Notes under the pieces: generated by a model | What the model saw: only the letters and a program-made list of their open reading frames with translations | Database searches by the model: none | What the model was told of the DNA's origin: nothing | Made by a program: the position numbers and the translations under genes | Assembly: GCF_001954195.1 (NCBI RefSeq) | Contig: NZ_MBES01000056.1 | Span: 47,471 to 111,470 of the forward strand | DNA from: Mycobacterium sp. IS-1264 | GTDB taxonomy: Bacteria; Actinomycetota; Actinomycetes; Mycobacteriales; Mycobacteriaceae | Length of the DNA stretch: 64,000 bases | Reading direction: 5' to 3' | Part shown: piece by piece, positions 35,250 through 44,380 of the stretch | Numbering within the stretch: the first letter of the stretch is position 1 | Layout: each line of letters starts with the position of its first letter

Positions 35250-36068
35250 TCATTGCGTGCTGCCTTGCGTTCCAACGGCATTGAGGAACATGGCGGTGAA
35301 TGCGTCGCACACTTGCTCCAGTTCAGGCATCTCCCAACCCGGCTGGCCCGCAGCGGGAAGCATTAATACGTGGGCTAGCAGGGGTCCGGTCAGTTGCTCT
35401 ATCAACAGGGGGATCGGAATGTCGCGGATCGTGCCTGCGGCCACCTGCCGGTGCAGCCATCCTCCGACGGTGGCGAAGTCACGAGGAAAGTAGTCGGCGA
35501 AGACCGTGGCGACGGGTCCACGTGGGTTCGCCAGCAGGTCGGCCAGCATTGCGGGAGCCACCCGCGGTTCGCGGGCCAGACCAGCCGCCATCACCGCGTA
35601 AAAGCTCGCCACGGTGTCCTCGAGGCGGGCGGTGTCGTCGGCAAACAGCAGGGCCAGATCGCTCAGCGGACTGTAACGCTGGTAAATCACTCCGAACAAT
35701 CGGTCGCGAGTGCCGAATATGGCCTGCAAGCTCGCCACCGAGCAACTCGCCGACTCGGCAACGGATTCCAGCGTCACCGACGCGAGCCCACGATCGCTGA
35801 TCAACCGGGCCCCGGCTTCAATGGCGCGTTCGCGCACCGGCCGCCCGCCGGGATCGACGCCGGCTTGGCGCACCGCCTCGTCCAAGGCCCGCCGAGATCC
35901 CCCGATCCTGCGCAGCAGCGTGCTGCGCGACATCCCGGCCGTCTCGGCGAGCGTGCCTAGTGACACTTCGGCCACCGGCCGGCCGCACTGCTCGGCGGCG
36001 CGGATCGCCGCGTCCACCAGGTCGGGCGACACCTGAAATTCATCGTCTGTTGACATTTTACTAGGCAT
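35250..36068 (-). CDS. TetR family transcriptional regulator
   Basis: A 272-residue regulator from ATG 36068 (MPSKMSTDDEFQ); an in-frame ATG at 36056 gives 268. Two HTH-like segments occur: one near residues 40-70 (LGTLAETAGMSRSTLLRRIG) and a classical TetR HTH near 85-130 (ISDRGLASVTLESVAESASC, then SVASLQAIFGTRDRLFGVIY). This double layout is unusual; the N-terminal segment could be an additional DNA-binding module. It is divergent from a deazaflavin-dependent nitroreductase gene with a perfect palindrome between them, and is probably autoregulated. Confidence 0.8.
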   Translation of the reverse strand: MPSKMSTDDEFQVSPDLVDAAIRAAEQCGRPVAEVSLGTLAETAGMSRSTLLRRIGGSRRALDEAVRQAGVDPGGRPVRERAIEAGARLISDRGLASVTLESVAESASCSVASLQAIFGTRDRLFGVIYQRYSPLSDLALLFADDTARLEDTVASFYAVMAAGLAREPRVAPAMLADLLANPRGPVATVFADYFPRDFATVGGWLHRQVAAGTIRDIPIPLLIEQLTGPLLAHVLMLPAAGQPGWEMPELEQVCDAFTAMFLNAVGTQGSTQ

Positions 36069-36077
36069 AGCGCCTAG
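36061..36077. promoter_or_regulatory. Inverted repeat, probable TetR operator
   Basis: CTAGGC (36061-36066) and GCCTAG (36072-36077) form a perfect 6-bp inverted repeat with a 5-nt spacer, inside the gap between the divergent TetR and nitroreductase genes. If the TetR start is at 36056 the repeat is wholly upstream of it; if at 36068 it overlaps the first codons, which favours 36056. Confidence 0.6.
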
Positions 36078-36086
36078 AATAGTATC

Positions 36087-36500
36087 ATGCGATTGTCGCG
36101 GCTTGGGAGGCAAAGCGATCCGCGGATGCGGGCGGCGCTTTTCTGGGTATTGGGCCACACCCTTAACCCGCTGGCGTTGGGGGCCGCCCGCCGCGGCCGA
36201 GGGTTTTCCCTGCTGCGCCACCGTGGGCGCAAGACCGGTCGCACCTATGAAACACCGCTTATCCTCGCCGAGGTCGATGGTGGTTTCGTCGCCGAGCTGA
36301 CCTACGGCACCGATGTTGCCTGGTATCGCAACGTAATGGCGTCGCGCCGCTGTGTGGTGGTTTTCAAGGGCGCTGAGTACGAAATCGACGGCATCGAACC
36401 GTATCCCGCCGACCTGGGACGCCAAGCCTTCGGATTTCCAGGCGCGGTGATACTGCGCCTGCTGCGGCGCCACGAGTTTCGGTTGCTTCGAATTAAGTGA
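36087..36500 (+). CDS. Deazaflavin (F420)-dependent nitroreductase family protein
   Basis: A 137-residue protein of the Ddn family: GRGFSLLRHRGRKTGRTYET, the typical GRKTGRxY motif, and a split-barrel pattern ELTYGTDVAWYRNVMASRRC. Members bind coenzyme F420 and reduce quinones or nitro compounds, and some activate nitroimidazole prodrugs. ATG 36087, 18 or 30 bp from the TetR start, may be leaderless. Regulation by the divergent TetR is inferred from the palindrome at 36061-36077. Confidence 0.85.
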   Translation: MRLSRLGRQSDPRMRAALFWVLGHTLNPLALGAARRGRGFSLLRHRGRKTGRTYETPLILAEVDGGFVAELTYGTDVAWYRNVMASRRCVVVFKGAEYEIDGIEPYPADLGRQAFGFPGAVILRLLRRHEFRLLRIK

Positions 36501-36524
36501 ACCCAGAGAGGATATGCGATAACG

Positions 36525-37091
36525 ATGCCGGGATATTTCGCCGCGTCGGCCCTCGTGGCCTTGCTTGCCATTGTGCTGACGAGAGTCCTCCTGCTGCGCC
36601 GAACCGGAACGCAGGCAATGCATTTCGGGAACCTGGACAAGACGGACTTTCTGATCCCGCCGGTTGCGCTGTTTTACTTCTACACAGTCTTCGCCGCGGC
36701 CTTCGATTGGCCGATCGTGAGCGGGCAGCGGTTCTTTCATTCGAATGCCGCGGCATGGGCAGGGGTTGCGCTATGCCTCGGCGGGTTGTCGGTCCTGGTG
36801 GCCAGCCTGGTCTCGTTCGGCCGGAGCTTCCGCGTCGGCATTGACGTTGATCACCCCGACGAACTGGTCACGACCGGCATCTTTGCGGTCAGCCGCAACC
36901 CGATCTATGTCGGCGGCGCGCTGGTCTTGATCGGCGAGTTCCTGGTCTTCCCCAACTGGATACCGTTGGCCTTCCTCGCCGGCGGGCTCGCGCTGTTCCA
37001 CCGCCAGGTGCTGCGTGAGGAAGAGTTCATGCGCAACCACTACGGCGCGGAATACCTCCGGTACTGCGAGCGCGTGAGGCGATACGTATAA
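36525..37091 (+). CDS. ICMT/PEMT-like membrane methyltransferase
   Basis: A 188-residue protein with four to five transmembrane helices. The C-terminal half has the isoprenylcysteine carboxyl methyltransferase signature: HPDELVTTGIFAVSRNPIYV, then REEEFMRNHYGAEYLRYCER, including the SAM-binding Arg-Asn-Pro-x-Tyr and the Glu-x-x-x-x-x-x-Tyr ligands. In bacteria such proteins methylate lipids or small molecules; substrate unknown. It follows the nitroreductase by 24 bp and may be in the same operon. Confidence 0.82.
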   Translation: MPGYFAASALVALLAIVLTRVLLLRRTGTQAMHFGNLDKTDFLIPPVALFYFYTVFAAAFDWPIVSGQRFFHSNAAAWAGVALCLGGLSVLVASLVSFGRSFRVGIDVDHPDELVTTGIFAVSRNPIYVGGALVLIGEFLVFPNWIPLAFLAGGLALFHRQVLREEEFMRNHYGAEYLRYCERVRRYV

Positions 37092-37123
37092 GCCGCGGCT
37101 GGAGAAGGGGACAGGCTTTCTGC

Positions 37124-37200
37124 CCCGCCTCATAGCGACAAACCGGTTGAGGGTTGCGGCGGCAGCAGCGACGCCGCGCAATTTGTCGCTATGAGGCGGG
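37124..37200. terminator. Hairpin after the ICMT-like gene, dispersed repeat
   Basis: Arms 37124-37142 (CCCGCCTCATAGCGACAAA) and 37182-37200 are perfectly complementary over 19 bp with a 39-nt loop. It lies between the convergent ICMT-like gene and the MBL hydrolase gene, where a bidirectional terminator would be expected. The left arm with its flank GACAGGCTTTCTG resembles the sequence at 1521-1552. Confidence 0.7.
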
Positions 37201-37273
37201 CAGAGAGAGACCCGCCCGGCGGAGGGACTTCTGTGGCAGCCGTGACGAGCGGAACCGATCCGATACCAAACAC

Positions 37274-37891
37274 CTAGTGCCCGCGCGCCACCCATTCCTC
37301 GTAGTGGACGATCTCGTCGCCGATGGTGGTGCTGTCGCCATGGCCGGTATGCACGACAGTCTCGCCGGGCAGCTTGCCGAGCCGGTCGGAGATCGACTGC
37401 AAAATCGTCGGGAAGTCGGAGAACGAGCGCCCGGTCGCGCCGGGTCCGCCGGAGAACAGGGTGTCGCCGCTGAACACCACCCCAAGCTCGGGCGCATACC
37501 AGCACACCGACCCGGGCGAGTGGCCCGGGGTGTGCAGCGCGCGCAATTCGGTGCCGCCGACGCTCAACGTCTCACCGTCGGACACTGAGCGAAAATCCTT
37601 GTCCGGGTGGGTCATTCGCCATAGCACGTCGTCGCCGGGGTGCAGGAGTACCGGCGCATCGAGTCTCTTGCCGAGTTCGGGGGCGACCGTGACGTGGTCG
37701 TTGTGGCCATGCGTGCACACCACCGCCACGACATGGCGGCCCGCTACAGCCTCGATGATCGGCGCCGCGTCGTGAGCGGCGTCGAACACCACGACGTCAG
37801 AATCGTCGCCGACGAGCCAGATGTTGTTGTCGACTTCCCAACTGCCGCCGTCGAGTTCGAACGTCCCGTGGGTCACTACCCGCTCGATCAC
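37274..37891 (-). CDS. MBL-fold hydrolase (Rv2260-like)
   Basis: A 205-residue metallo-beta-lactamase-fold hydrolase. The metal motif THGHNDHVT, second His region in [11 protein letters not shown] and Asp in [10 protein letters not shown], with a late His in HTGHGDST, give a complete binuclear metal site of glyoxalase II type. It starts at GTG 37891, overlapping the mscR stop (TTGTGATC), so it is translationally coupled to mscR. MscR produces S-formylmycothiol or a nitrosothiol reduction product; this enzyme may act on that product (inference). It corresponds to Rv2260 of M. tuberculosis. Confidence 0.88.
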   Translation of the reverse strand: MIERVVTHGTFELDGGSWEVDNNIWLVGDDSDVVVFDAAHDAAPIIEAVAGRHVVAVVCTHGHNDHVTVAPELGKRLDAPVLLHPGDDVLWRMTHPDKDFRSVSDGETLSVGGTELRALHTPGHSPGSVCWYAPELGVVFSGDTLFSGGPGATGRSFSDFPTILQSISDRLGKLPGETVVHTGHGDSTTIGDEIVHYEEWVARGH

Positions 37892-38973
37892 AACACCACC
37901 ACCGAGCGCAGCACCTTGCCCTCGTGCATCTTGTGGAAGGCTTCCTCGATGTCGTCCAGTCCGATGCGTTCGGAGACGAACTGCTCCAAGGGAAGTCGGC
38001 CCTGCAGGTAGAGGTCGATCAGGGTGGGGAAGTCGCGCTCGGGCAGGCAGTCGCCGTACCACGACGACTTCAGCGACCCGCCGTGGGAGAAGAAGTCCAC
38101 TAGCGGCATCTCCAAAAGCATGTCGGGGGTCGGCACACCCACCAGCACCACGGTGCCCGCGAGGTCGCGGGCGTAGAAGGCCTGCTTCCACGTTTCGGGA
38201 CGGCCGACCGCGTCGATCACCACGTTGGCCCCGAAGCCGTCGGTGAGGTCCTGGATGGTCTTGACGACGTCGAATTCGCGGGCGTTGACGGTGTGGGTGG
38301 CGCCGAACTTGCGCGCCAGATCCAGCTTGCTGTTGTCGGTATCGACGGCGATGATCCGCCGGGCGCCGACCAGCGCCGACCCCGCGATCGCGGCATCGCC
38401 CACGCCGCCGCAGCCGATCACCGCGACGGTGTCGTTGCGCTCCACCGCGCCCGTGTTGATCGCCGCGCCAATGCCGGCCATCACCCCGCAACCCAAAAGG
38501 CCGGCGACGGCAGGATCGGCCGCCGGATCGACCTTCGTGCATTGACCCGCCGCCACCAGTGTCTTGTCGGCGAACGCGCCGATGCCCAGCGCCGGGGTGA
38601 GTTCAGTGCCGTCGGTCAGCGTCATCTTCTGCTCGGCGTTGAAGGTGTCGAAGCACAGGTGCGGCCGGCCACGCTTGCAGGCCCGGCACTGCCCGCACAC
38701 CGCGCGCCAGTTCAGGATCACGAAGTCGCCCGGCTCGACGGCGGTCACGCCCGGCCCGACCGCCTCGACCGTGCCCGCCGCCTCGTGGCCGAGCAGGAAC
38801 GGGTACTCGTCGTTGATGCCGCCCTCGCGGTAAGTCAGGTCGGTGTGGCACACCCCGCATGCAATGACGTCGACCACGGCCTCACCGGGCCCGGGGTCCG
38901 GGATGACGACGTCCACCAGCTCGACGGGTTCGCCCTTTTTTCGTGAAATCACGCCGCGCACTGTCTGACTCAT
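37888..38973 (-). CDS. mscR: S-nitrosomycothiol reductase / mycothiol-dependent formaldehyde dehydrogenase
   Basis: A 361-residue class III-type zinc alcohol dehydrogenase, orthologous to Rv2259. Catalytic zinc ligands Cys42 (GVCHTD) and His63-Glu64 (GHEAAG); structural zinc Cys cluster [18 protein letters not shown] motif [12 protein letters not shown] with Asp of VDTDNSK binding NAD(H). It oxidises S-hydroxymethyl-mycothiol to S-formylmycothiol and reduces S-nitrosomycothiol. The ATG 38973 matches the family start. It overlaps the MBL gene by 4 nt, and its start lies 33 bp from the divergent methyltransferase start. Confidence 0.93.
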   Translation of the reverse strand: MSQTVRGVISRKKGEPVELVDVVIPDPGPGEAVVDVIACGVCHTDLTYREGGINDEYPFLLGHEAAGTVEAVGPGVTAVEPGDFVILNWRAVCGQCRACKRGRPHLCFDTFNAEQKMTLTDGTELTPALGIGAFADKTLVAAGQCTKVDPAADPAVAGLLGCGVMAGIGAAINTGAVERNDTVAVIGCGGVGDAAIAGSALVGARRIIAVDTDNSKLDLARKFGATHTVNAREFDVVKTIQDLTDGFGANVVIDAVGRPETWKQAFYARDLAGTVVLVGVPTPDMLLEMPLVDFFSHGGSLKSSWYGDCLPERDFPTLIDLYLQGRLPLEQFVSERIGLDDIEEAFHKMHEGKVLRSVVVL

Positions 38974-39005
38974 GGCGTCCAACCTACGGTGTAGCGTCGC
39001 TGACC

Positions 39006-40064
39006 ATGACGGCACCCGAGACGGCCGAACAATTCGCCGAGCGGATGGTTGGGGCCATCGACGGCGCCAGTCTCACCATCCTGCTGAGCATCGGGCATCA
39101 GACCGGTCTGCTCGACACCATGGCCCGGCTGCCTCCCGCCAGCAGCGCGCAGATCGCCGAGGCCGCCGGCCTCAACGAGCGCTACGTCCGGGAGTGGCTT
39201 GCTGGCATGACAACCGGGCACGTCGTCGACTACGACGCCGCCGCCGGCACCTACTCGCTCCCCGCTCACCGCGCGGCGACCCTCACCCGTGCGGCCGGGC
39301 CGCACAACCTCGCCCTCGTTGCGCTGTTCGTTCCGCAACTCGGCGAGATCGAGCAGAAAATCGTCGGTTGCTTTCGCGAGGGTGGCGGGCTGCCGTATAC
39401 CGAATTCCCTCGCTTCCACGCGTTGATGGCCGAGCAGAGCGCCGCCGTGTTCGACGTCGCGCTCGTCGACGTCGTGCTGCCGTTGGTCGACGGCCTCCCG
39501 GAACGCCTCCGTGCCGGAGCCGATGTGGCCGATTTCGGCTGCGGCAGCGGTCACGCGATAAACGTGATGGCACAGGCGTTTCCGGCAAGCCGGTTCACCG
39601 GCATCGACTTTTCCCGCGAGGCCATTGCCACCGGTGTCGCCGAGGCGGCTCGCCTCGGCCTGACGAACGCGACCTTCGAAAGCCACGATCTGGCGCGGCT
39701 GGACAAGCACGAGGCCTACGACGTCATCACCGTGTTCGACGCGATCCACGACCAGGCGCAGCCGGCGCGGGTGCTGGAGAACATCTACCAAGCGCTGCGA
39801 CCCGGCGGCGTCTTCTTGATGGCCGACGTCAAGGCGTCGAGCCGGCTCGAGGAGAACGTCGACGTGCCGATGAGCACCTATCTCTACACCGTCTCGCTGA
39901 TGCATTGCATGACGGTGTCACTGGCGCTGGATGGCGCCGGGCTGGGCACGGCGTGGGGAACGCAGCTGGCCACCTCGATGCTCGCCGACGCCGGTTTCGG
40001 CGACGTGCGGGTGGCCGAGATCGAATCGGATCCGCTGAACAACTACTACATCGCCAGGAAGTGA
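39006..40064 (+). CDS. SAM-dependent methyltransferase (Rv2258c-like)
   Basis: A 352-residue two-domain methyltransferase. An N-terminal winged-helix-like dimerisation region ([40 protein letters not shown]) is followed by a Rossmann domain: motif [21 protein letters not shown], motif [22 protein letters not shown]. This fits the Rv2258c family. Substrate unknown. The start ATG 39006 is divergent from mscR. Its TGA overlaps the next gene's ATG by one base. Confidence 0.88.
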   Translation: MTAPETAEQFAERMVGAIDGASLTILLSIGHQTGLLDTMARLPPASSAQIAEAAGLNERYVREWLAGMTTGHVVDYDAAAGTYSLPAHRAATLTRAAGPHNLALVALFVPQLGEIEQKIVGCFREGGGLPYTEFPRFHALMAEQSAAVFDVALVDVVLPLVDGLPERLRAGADVADFGCGSGHAINVMAQAFPASRFTGIDFSREAIATGVAEAARLGLTNATFESHDLARLDKHEAYDVITVFDAIHDQAQPARVLENIYQALRPGGVFLMADVKASSRLEENVDVPMSTYLYTVSLMHCMTVSLALDGAGLGTAWGTQLATSMLADAGFGDVRVAEIESDPLNNYYIARK

Positions 40065-40885
40065 TGGCGGCCCTCGACGCTCTCGACGACTGGCCCGTCC
40101 CATCCGCCGCCGCCGCGGTGATCGGACCCGACGGGGTGCTGGAGACGCATGGCGACAGCAAGCAGGTGTTCGTGTTGGCGTCGGTCACCAAACCGTTGGT
40201 GGCTCGGGCCGTCCACGTCGCCATCGAGGAGGGCGTCGTCGACCTGGAGACCCCGGCCGGCCCGCCCGGCGCCACGGTTCGCCACCTGCTGGCGCACGCG
40301 TCGGGCCTTGCGATGCACAACGACCGCGCGCTGGCCAAGCCCGGCGCCCGGCGCATCTACTCCAACTATGGCTTCACCGTGCTGGCCGAGACCGTGGAGC
40401 GGGAGTCGGGGATCGAGTTCGGCCGCTACCTGACCGAGGCGGTGTGCGAACCGCTGGCGATGGGGACGACCCGGCTGGACGGCGGGGCCTTGGAAGCCGG
40501 GTTCGGGGCGACGTCCACGGTGGCGGATCTGGCCGCCTTTGCCGGTGACCTGCTGCGCCCGGCGACGGTGTCGGCGCAGCTGCACGACGAGGCCACGACG
40601 GTGCAATTTCCCGGCCTGGACGGCGTGCTGCCCGGGTACGGGGTGCAGCGACCCAACGACTGGGGGCTGGGTTTCGAGATCCGGGATTCGAAATCGCCGC
40701 ACTGGACGGGCGGGCGCAACTCGGCGCGAACGTACGGGCATTTCGGCCAGGCGGGCGGTTTCATCTGGGCGGATCCCGCCGCGGAGCTGGCGCTGGTGGC
40801 GCTCACGGACCGCGATTTCGGGGAGTGGGCGCTGGACTTGTGGCCCGCGATTTCCGACGCGGCGATATCCGAATACACCAAATAG
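40064..40885 (+). CDS. Beta-lactamase-related serine hydrolase (Rv2257c-like)
   Basis: A 273-residue class C-type serine hydrolase. The nucleophile motif ASVTK (Ser and Lys of SxxK) near residue 44, the YSN motif in RIYSNYGFT, and a late HFGQAGG segment replacing KTG. No signal peptide is seen, so it is likely cytoplasmic and an esterase rather than a true beta-lactamase. It corresponds to Rv2257c. TGATGG overlap with the methyltransferase gene suggests co-translation. Confidence 0.86.
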   Translation: MAALDALDDWPVPSAAAAVIGPDGVLETHGDSKQVFVLASVTKPLVARAVHVAIEEGVVDLETPAGPPGATVRHLLAHASGLAMHNDRALAKPGARRIYSNYGFTVLAETVERESGIEFGRYLTEAVCEPLAMGTTRLDGGALEAGFGATSTVADLAAFAGDLLRPATVSAQLHDEATTVQFPGLDGVLPGYGVQRPNDWGLGFEIRDSKSPHWTGGRNSARTYGHFGQAGGFIWADPAAELALVALTDRDFGEWALDLWPAISDAAISEYTK

Positions 40886-41022
40886 GCATCGAAGACTAGC
40901 GCAACACGGGTATCACAGGGCACAATAGACACGCAGGACACAAAAACATCAGCATTTCCGCTGCTCGCGGGTCCACCAGGTCGTTGGGGAAGACGTCCCT
41001 CGTGGAACCGAAGGAGCAGGAG

Positions 41023-41535
41023 ATGCGTGCGTCGAATCAATTCGCCGACGTGACGGCTGGCGTGGTCTATATCCATGCCTCGCCCGCGGCGGTCTGCCCG
41101 CATGTCGAGTGGGCGCTGTCGTCGACCCTGCAATCCAAGGCCAACTTGGTGTGGACTCCGCAGCCGGCGATGCCCGGACAGCTGCGCGCGGTCACCAATT
41201 GGGTCGGGCCGGTGGGCACCGGCGCCCGGCTGGCCAACGCGTTGCGCTCCTGGTCGGTGCTGCGATTCGAGGTCACCGAGGATCCCAGCCCCGGAGTCGA
41301 CGGCCACCGATTCAGCCACACCCCGCAGCTCGGCTTGTGGAGCGGAGCGATGAGCGCCAACGGCGACATCATGGTCGGGGAGATGCGGCTGCGGGCGATG
41401 ATGGCGCAGGGCGCCGACACGCTCGCCGCGGAACTGGATTCGGTGCTGGGGACGGCCTGGGACGAGGCGCTCGAGGTGTACCGCGACGGCGGCGACGCCG
41501 GTGAGGTGACCTGGCTGAGCCGGGGCGTCGGCTAG
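41023..41535 (+). CDS. DUF3145 family protein (Rv2256c-like)
   Basis: A 170-residue soluble protein of DUF3145 type, matching Rv2256c by position. Conserved segments include VVYIHASPAAVCPHVEWALS, VTNWVGPVGTGARLANALRS and LWSGAMSANGDIMVGEMRLR. The ATG 41023 has AAGGAG 6 nt upstream, which decides the start; an upstream frame from 40984 is rejected. The stop overlaps the convergent secreted protein's stop by 4 nt. The function is unknown; the family is restricted to actinobacteria. Confidence 0.85.
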   Translation: MRASNQFADVTAGVVYIHASPAAVCPHVEWALSSTLQSKANLVWTPQPAMPGQLRAVTNWVGPVGTGARLANALRSWSVLRFEVTEDPSPGVDGHRFSHTPQLGLWSGAMSANGDIMVGEMRLRAMMAQGADTLAAELDSVLGTAWDEALEVYRDGGDAGEVTWLSRGVG

Positions 41536-42050
41536 ATAACGGGCGGGCTCACCGGGGTAGCGGTGACCGGCATCTCCATGCTGCCTGCGCACGCGCCGCT
41601 GACGATGTCGATGTGAAACACGCCGGTCAGGGTGCCGTCGGCGGCGGGCGTCAAGGCTGTGATGGACCTCGCGGGGTCGCGTTCCACGCGGCCGCCGAGC
41701 AGTGGGCAATCCCAGGTCCGGTTGATCTGCTGAACCCACTGAGATCCGTTCCAGGCGAACTGGACCGATCGCTGCTCGTACGGGCTTTTGGGCGCCGGAG
41801 GGTTATTGACCGTGGCGACGCAGACGCCCGTCGAACAGTTCGACGTGAACGAGTAGCTGGCCCGCTGGGAGGTTTCGGGCTGGCGGGCCGCCATGCTGGT
41901 ACCGGTCTTCTGGTTCGCGGCGAAAGTCAGCAGGTAGGGCCCGTTCCAGGCCGACGGTTGAATCGCGGAGGCCGCGGGCGAAAGCCAGACTGCGCAGCCC
42001 AGCGCCGCGGCAGCCAACACGCCCAGTGCAATCTTGCGGTGTCCCGACAT
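41532..42050 (-). CDS. Secreted protein (Rv2253-like)
   Basis: A 172-residue exported protein. The signal peptide is MSGHRKIALGVLAAAALGCA, with cleavage near LSPAASA; the mature protein has three Cys pairs (NCSTGVC, TWDCPLLGG, SGACAGS) and a beta-rich composition ending PVTATPVSPPVI. It corresponds to Rv2253 and is of the type found in mycobacterial culture filtrates with unknown function. It precedes a 192-bp gap before the inserted sulfite oxidase-type gene. Confidence 0.82.
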   Translation of the reverse strand: MSGHRKIALGVLAAAALGCAVWLSPAASAIQPSAWNGPYLLTFAANQKTGTSMAARQPETSQRASYSFTSNCSTGVCVATVNNPPAPKSPYEQRSVQFAWNGSQWVQQINRTWDCPLLGGRVERDPARSITALTPAADGTLTGVFHIDIVSGACAGSMEMPVTATPVSPPVI

Positions 42051-42242
42051 ATTTCCCCCCGGTGCAGAGCCGACGCCAAGATATCGGACGGGGTGGCCGA
42101 TCTGTTACACCGCCGTGATCCTTATTTCGCGGGGCGCAGAATCCGTAGCGCGTGGTGAGGCGAGTCACTCGCAGCGACCCTTCCTGATCAGGCACTTCAC
42201 GCGCTAGAGTTTATCCATATCAAATTGTAAAAATTGCGTTAG

Positions 42243-44036
42243 GTGCGATACGGCGTGACCGACAACGAACTCCGCGTCCGCCAGGCCCACAGGGGCGATG
42301 CCGGCGGGTATCAGGGCGCGGGGTACCGCGCAGAGCTGCGCCTTGCCGAGAACATCGTCAATCCGGAGACATGGGCCGGCGGCATAGAAGACAAGCGGGC
42401 CATGGTGCCGCGACTGCGGGTGGGTCGCGACAAGTGGTTAAACGTGCTCTGGCTGCTTCCCGTGGGGTTCGCCGTGCTCGTCGTGGCCGTGGCGGTGGCC
42501 AATGGCCTGCACCACATCCCGGCGGTGCAGGCCTTCATCCAGCGATATCCCGGAACCCATGTGCCTTCCGGCGTCAGCCCCGGCATCCCGGCGTGGGTCG
42601 GATGGAGCCACTTCTTCAACCTGTTCTTGATGACGTTCATCATCCGTTCCGGGATTCAGATCCTGTGCGACCATCCGCGGTTGTACTTCAGTCGCAACGC
42701 CACCCCGGGCAGGGACGAGTGGCTGCGAGTGGCCAAGCCGGTGCCGGATGACCCGCTGTGGACGGCCAAGGACGACTCCGTTGGTCTGCCCGGCCAGTTG
42801 GGGTTGCCCGGGATTCGCCATTCCATTGGGCTGGCGCGGTGGTGGCACCTCGGCGTTGACGTTCTGTGGCTGCTCAACGGCGCGGTGTTCTATGTGCTGC
42901 TGTTCGCTACCGGTCAATGGCGACACATCGTGCCGACCAGCTGGGACGTCTTTCCCAATGCGGGATCGGTTGCGATCCAATACCTGTCGCTGGACTGGCC
43001 GACCGACAACACCTGGGTGGCCTACAACGCGCTGCAGTTGTTGACGTACTTCACGACGGTCTTCATCGCGGCACCGCTCGCGGTCATCACCGCGCTTGGG
43101 ATGTCGCCGGCACTTTCGATGCGCCTCACCGTGATCAGCAAGCGGTTGAACATTCAGCACGCACGCTCACTGCACTTCCTGGTCTTGGTGTATTTCATCG
43201 TGTTCATCGTTATGCATGTCACGATGGTTTTTGCCACCGATGCTGTGCTCAACCTCAACCACATGTTCGGCGCCCGCGACGACAACAGCTGGGTGGGTTT
43301 CTGGGTCTTTGCCGCGGCCATGGCGGTGGTAACGATTGGCTGGGTGGTCGCCACCCCGTTCACTTATCGCCACCCCAGGATTGTGCAGCGGGTCGGCTAC
43401 GCGCTTGTCGGGCCGCTGCAGCGGCTGTTCGAGTACGCCAACCCGAAGCCTGGTGCGTTCACAGAAAAAGACATCTCGCCGTACTTCTGGCACAACGGCA
43501 CCTACCCGGAAACCGTTGAGTACAAGGAGTTGGAAAAGAACCACTTCGTGGATTGGCGGCTGCGGGTCTACGGCCTCGTCGAGAACCCCACCGAGTTCTC
43601 GCTGGCCGACTTGCATGACTTGCCGTACCACGAACAGATCACCCAACACTTCTGCATCCAGGGCTGGTCGGGTGTTGCCAAATGGGGTGGCGTGCAAATG
43701 AAGACGATCATGGACGTCGTCAGACCGCTGCCCGCTGCGAAGTGGGTGGTGTTCTACTCGCTGGGCCCCGGCGCGGACGGGGGGATCTATTATGTCGCGC
43801 ACCCGATCGACCAGATGAGTAACCATCTCACGATGCTGGCCTACGACATGAACGGCGAACCGGTGAGCTACGGTCACGGGGCGCCACTGCGGCTGCGCAA
43901 TGAATTGCAGCACGGCTTCCGGCACGTGAAGTGGCTCAAGGGCATTGAGTTCGTCGCACACTACTCCGAGTTGGGCAGCGGTTACGGCGGTTACAACGAA
44001 GACCACGAATACTTCGGGCGGCACCAGACCATCTAG
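42243..44036 (+). CDS. Fused cytochrome b561-type membrane domain and sulfite oxidase-type molybdopterin domain
   Basis: A 597-residue fusion. N-terminal membrane part with about four or five helices (WLLPVGFAVLVVAVAVANGL; WVGWSHFFNLFLMTFIIRSG; WHLGVDVLWLLNGAVFYVLL; IVFIVMHVTMVFATDAVLN) and spaced His residues suited to haem. C-terminal SUOX/MsrP fold from about residue 410: HFCIQGWSGV with Cys471, the likely molybdenum ligand. The fold resembles Rv0218 of M. tuberculosis. It would couple oxidation of a sulfur compound, or protein-Met-sulfoxide reduction, to the membrane. Start GTG 42243 or GTG 42255. Not present at this position in M. tuberculosis. Confidence 0.85.
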   Translation: MRYGVTDNELRVRQAHRGDAGGYQGAGYRAELRLAENIVNPETWAGGIEDKRAMVPRLRVGRDKWLNVLWLLPVGFAVLVVAVAVANGLHHIPAVQAFIQRYPGTHVPSGVSPGIPAWVGWSHFFNLFLMTFIIRSGIQILCDHPRLYFSRNATPGRDEWLRVAKPVPDDPLWTAKDDSVGLPGQLGLPGIRHSIGLARWWHLGVDVLWLLNGAVFYVLLFATGQWRHIVPTSWDVFPNAGSVAIQYLSLDWPTDNTWVAYNALQLLTYFTTVFIAAPLAVITALGMSPALSMRLTVISKRLNIQHARSLHFLVLVYFIVFIVMHVTMVFATDAVLNLNHMFGARDDNSWVGFWVFAAAMAVVTIGWVVATPFTYRHPRIVQRVGYALVGPLQRLFEYANPKPGAFTEKDISPYFWHNGTYPETVEYKELEKNHFVDWRLRVYGLVENPTEFSLADLHDLPYHEQITQHFCIQGWSGVAKWGGVQMKTIMDVVRPLPAAKWVVFYSLGPGADGGIYYVAHPIDQMSNHLTMLAYDMNGEPVSYGHGAPLRLRNELQHGFRHVKWLKGIEFVAHYSELGSGYGGYNEDHEYFGRHQTI

Positions 44037-44053
44037 GGGCGTGGAGGTGCGTC

Positions 44054-44350
44054 ATGACAATGAAAAAAATCGAAACTCCGCGAATCGAAGCACTCGGCGA
44101 TCACGAGTACCTCGTGCGTGTCGACCAGGGCGAGGAACTCGTCGCCATCCGAATGCGAGCCACGCCAGAGGTTGTCGCGCGCATCGCCGGACCCGACGCC
44201 GACGAAACCCGTGTTGTCGCCGCTACCATCGCCTACCTGATTGCGCGGCAGTGCCCCGAAGACCTACCCGAGCAACTCGACCTCGACGACATCGTCGCCG
44301 CCTACGACGGTTACCTCGACGAGCTCCACGACCAGATCTGCCGTCTGTGA
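44054..44350 (+). CDS. Small protein downstream of the molybdopterin fusion
   Basis: A 98-residue acidic protein starting at ATG 44054, 17 bp after the fusion. It has a predicted mixed alpha/beta pattern (LGDHEYLVRVDQGEELVAIR, VARIAGPDADETRVVAATIA) and an acidic helical tail (LDLDDIVAAYDGYLDELHDQ). No motif is recognised. Its position suggests a chaperone, maturation or partner role for the molybdoenzyme, which is inference only. Confidence 0.65.
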   Translation: MTMKKIETPRIEALGDHEYLVRVDQGEELVAIRMRATPEVVARIAGPDADETRVVAATIAYLIARQCPEDLPEQLDLDDIVAAYDGYLDELHDQICRL

Positions 44351-44380
44351 TGAACGGCCATCACCACACGGCGCTCGTGC

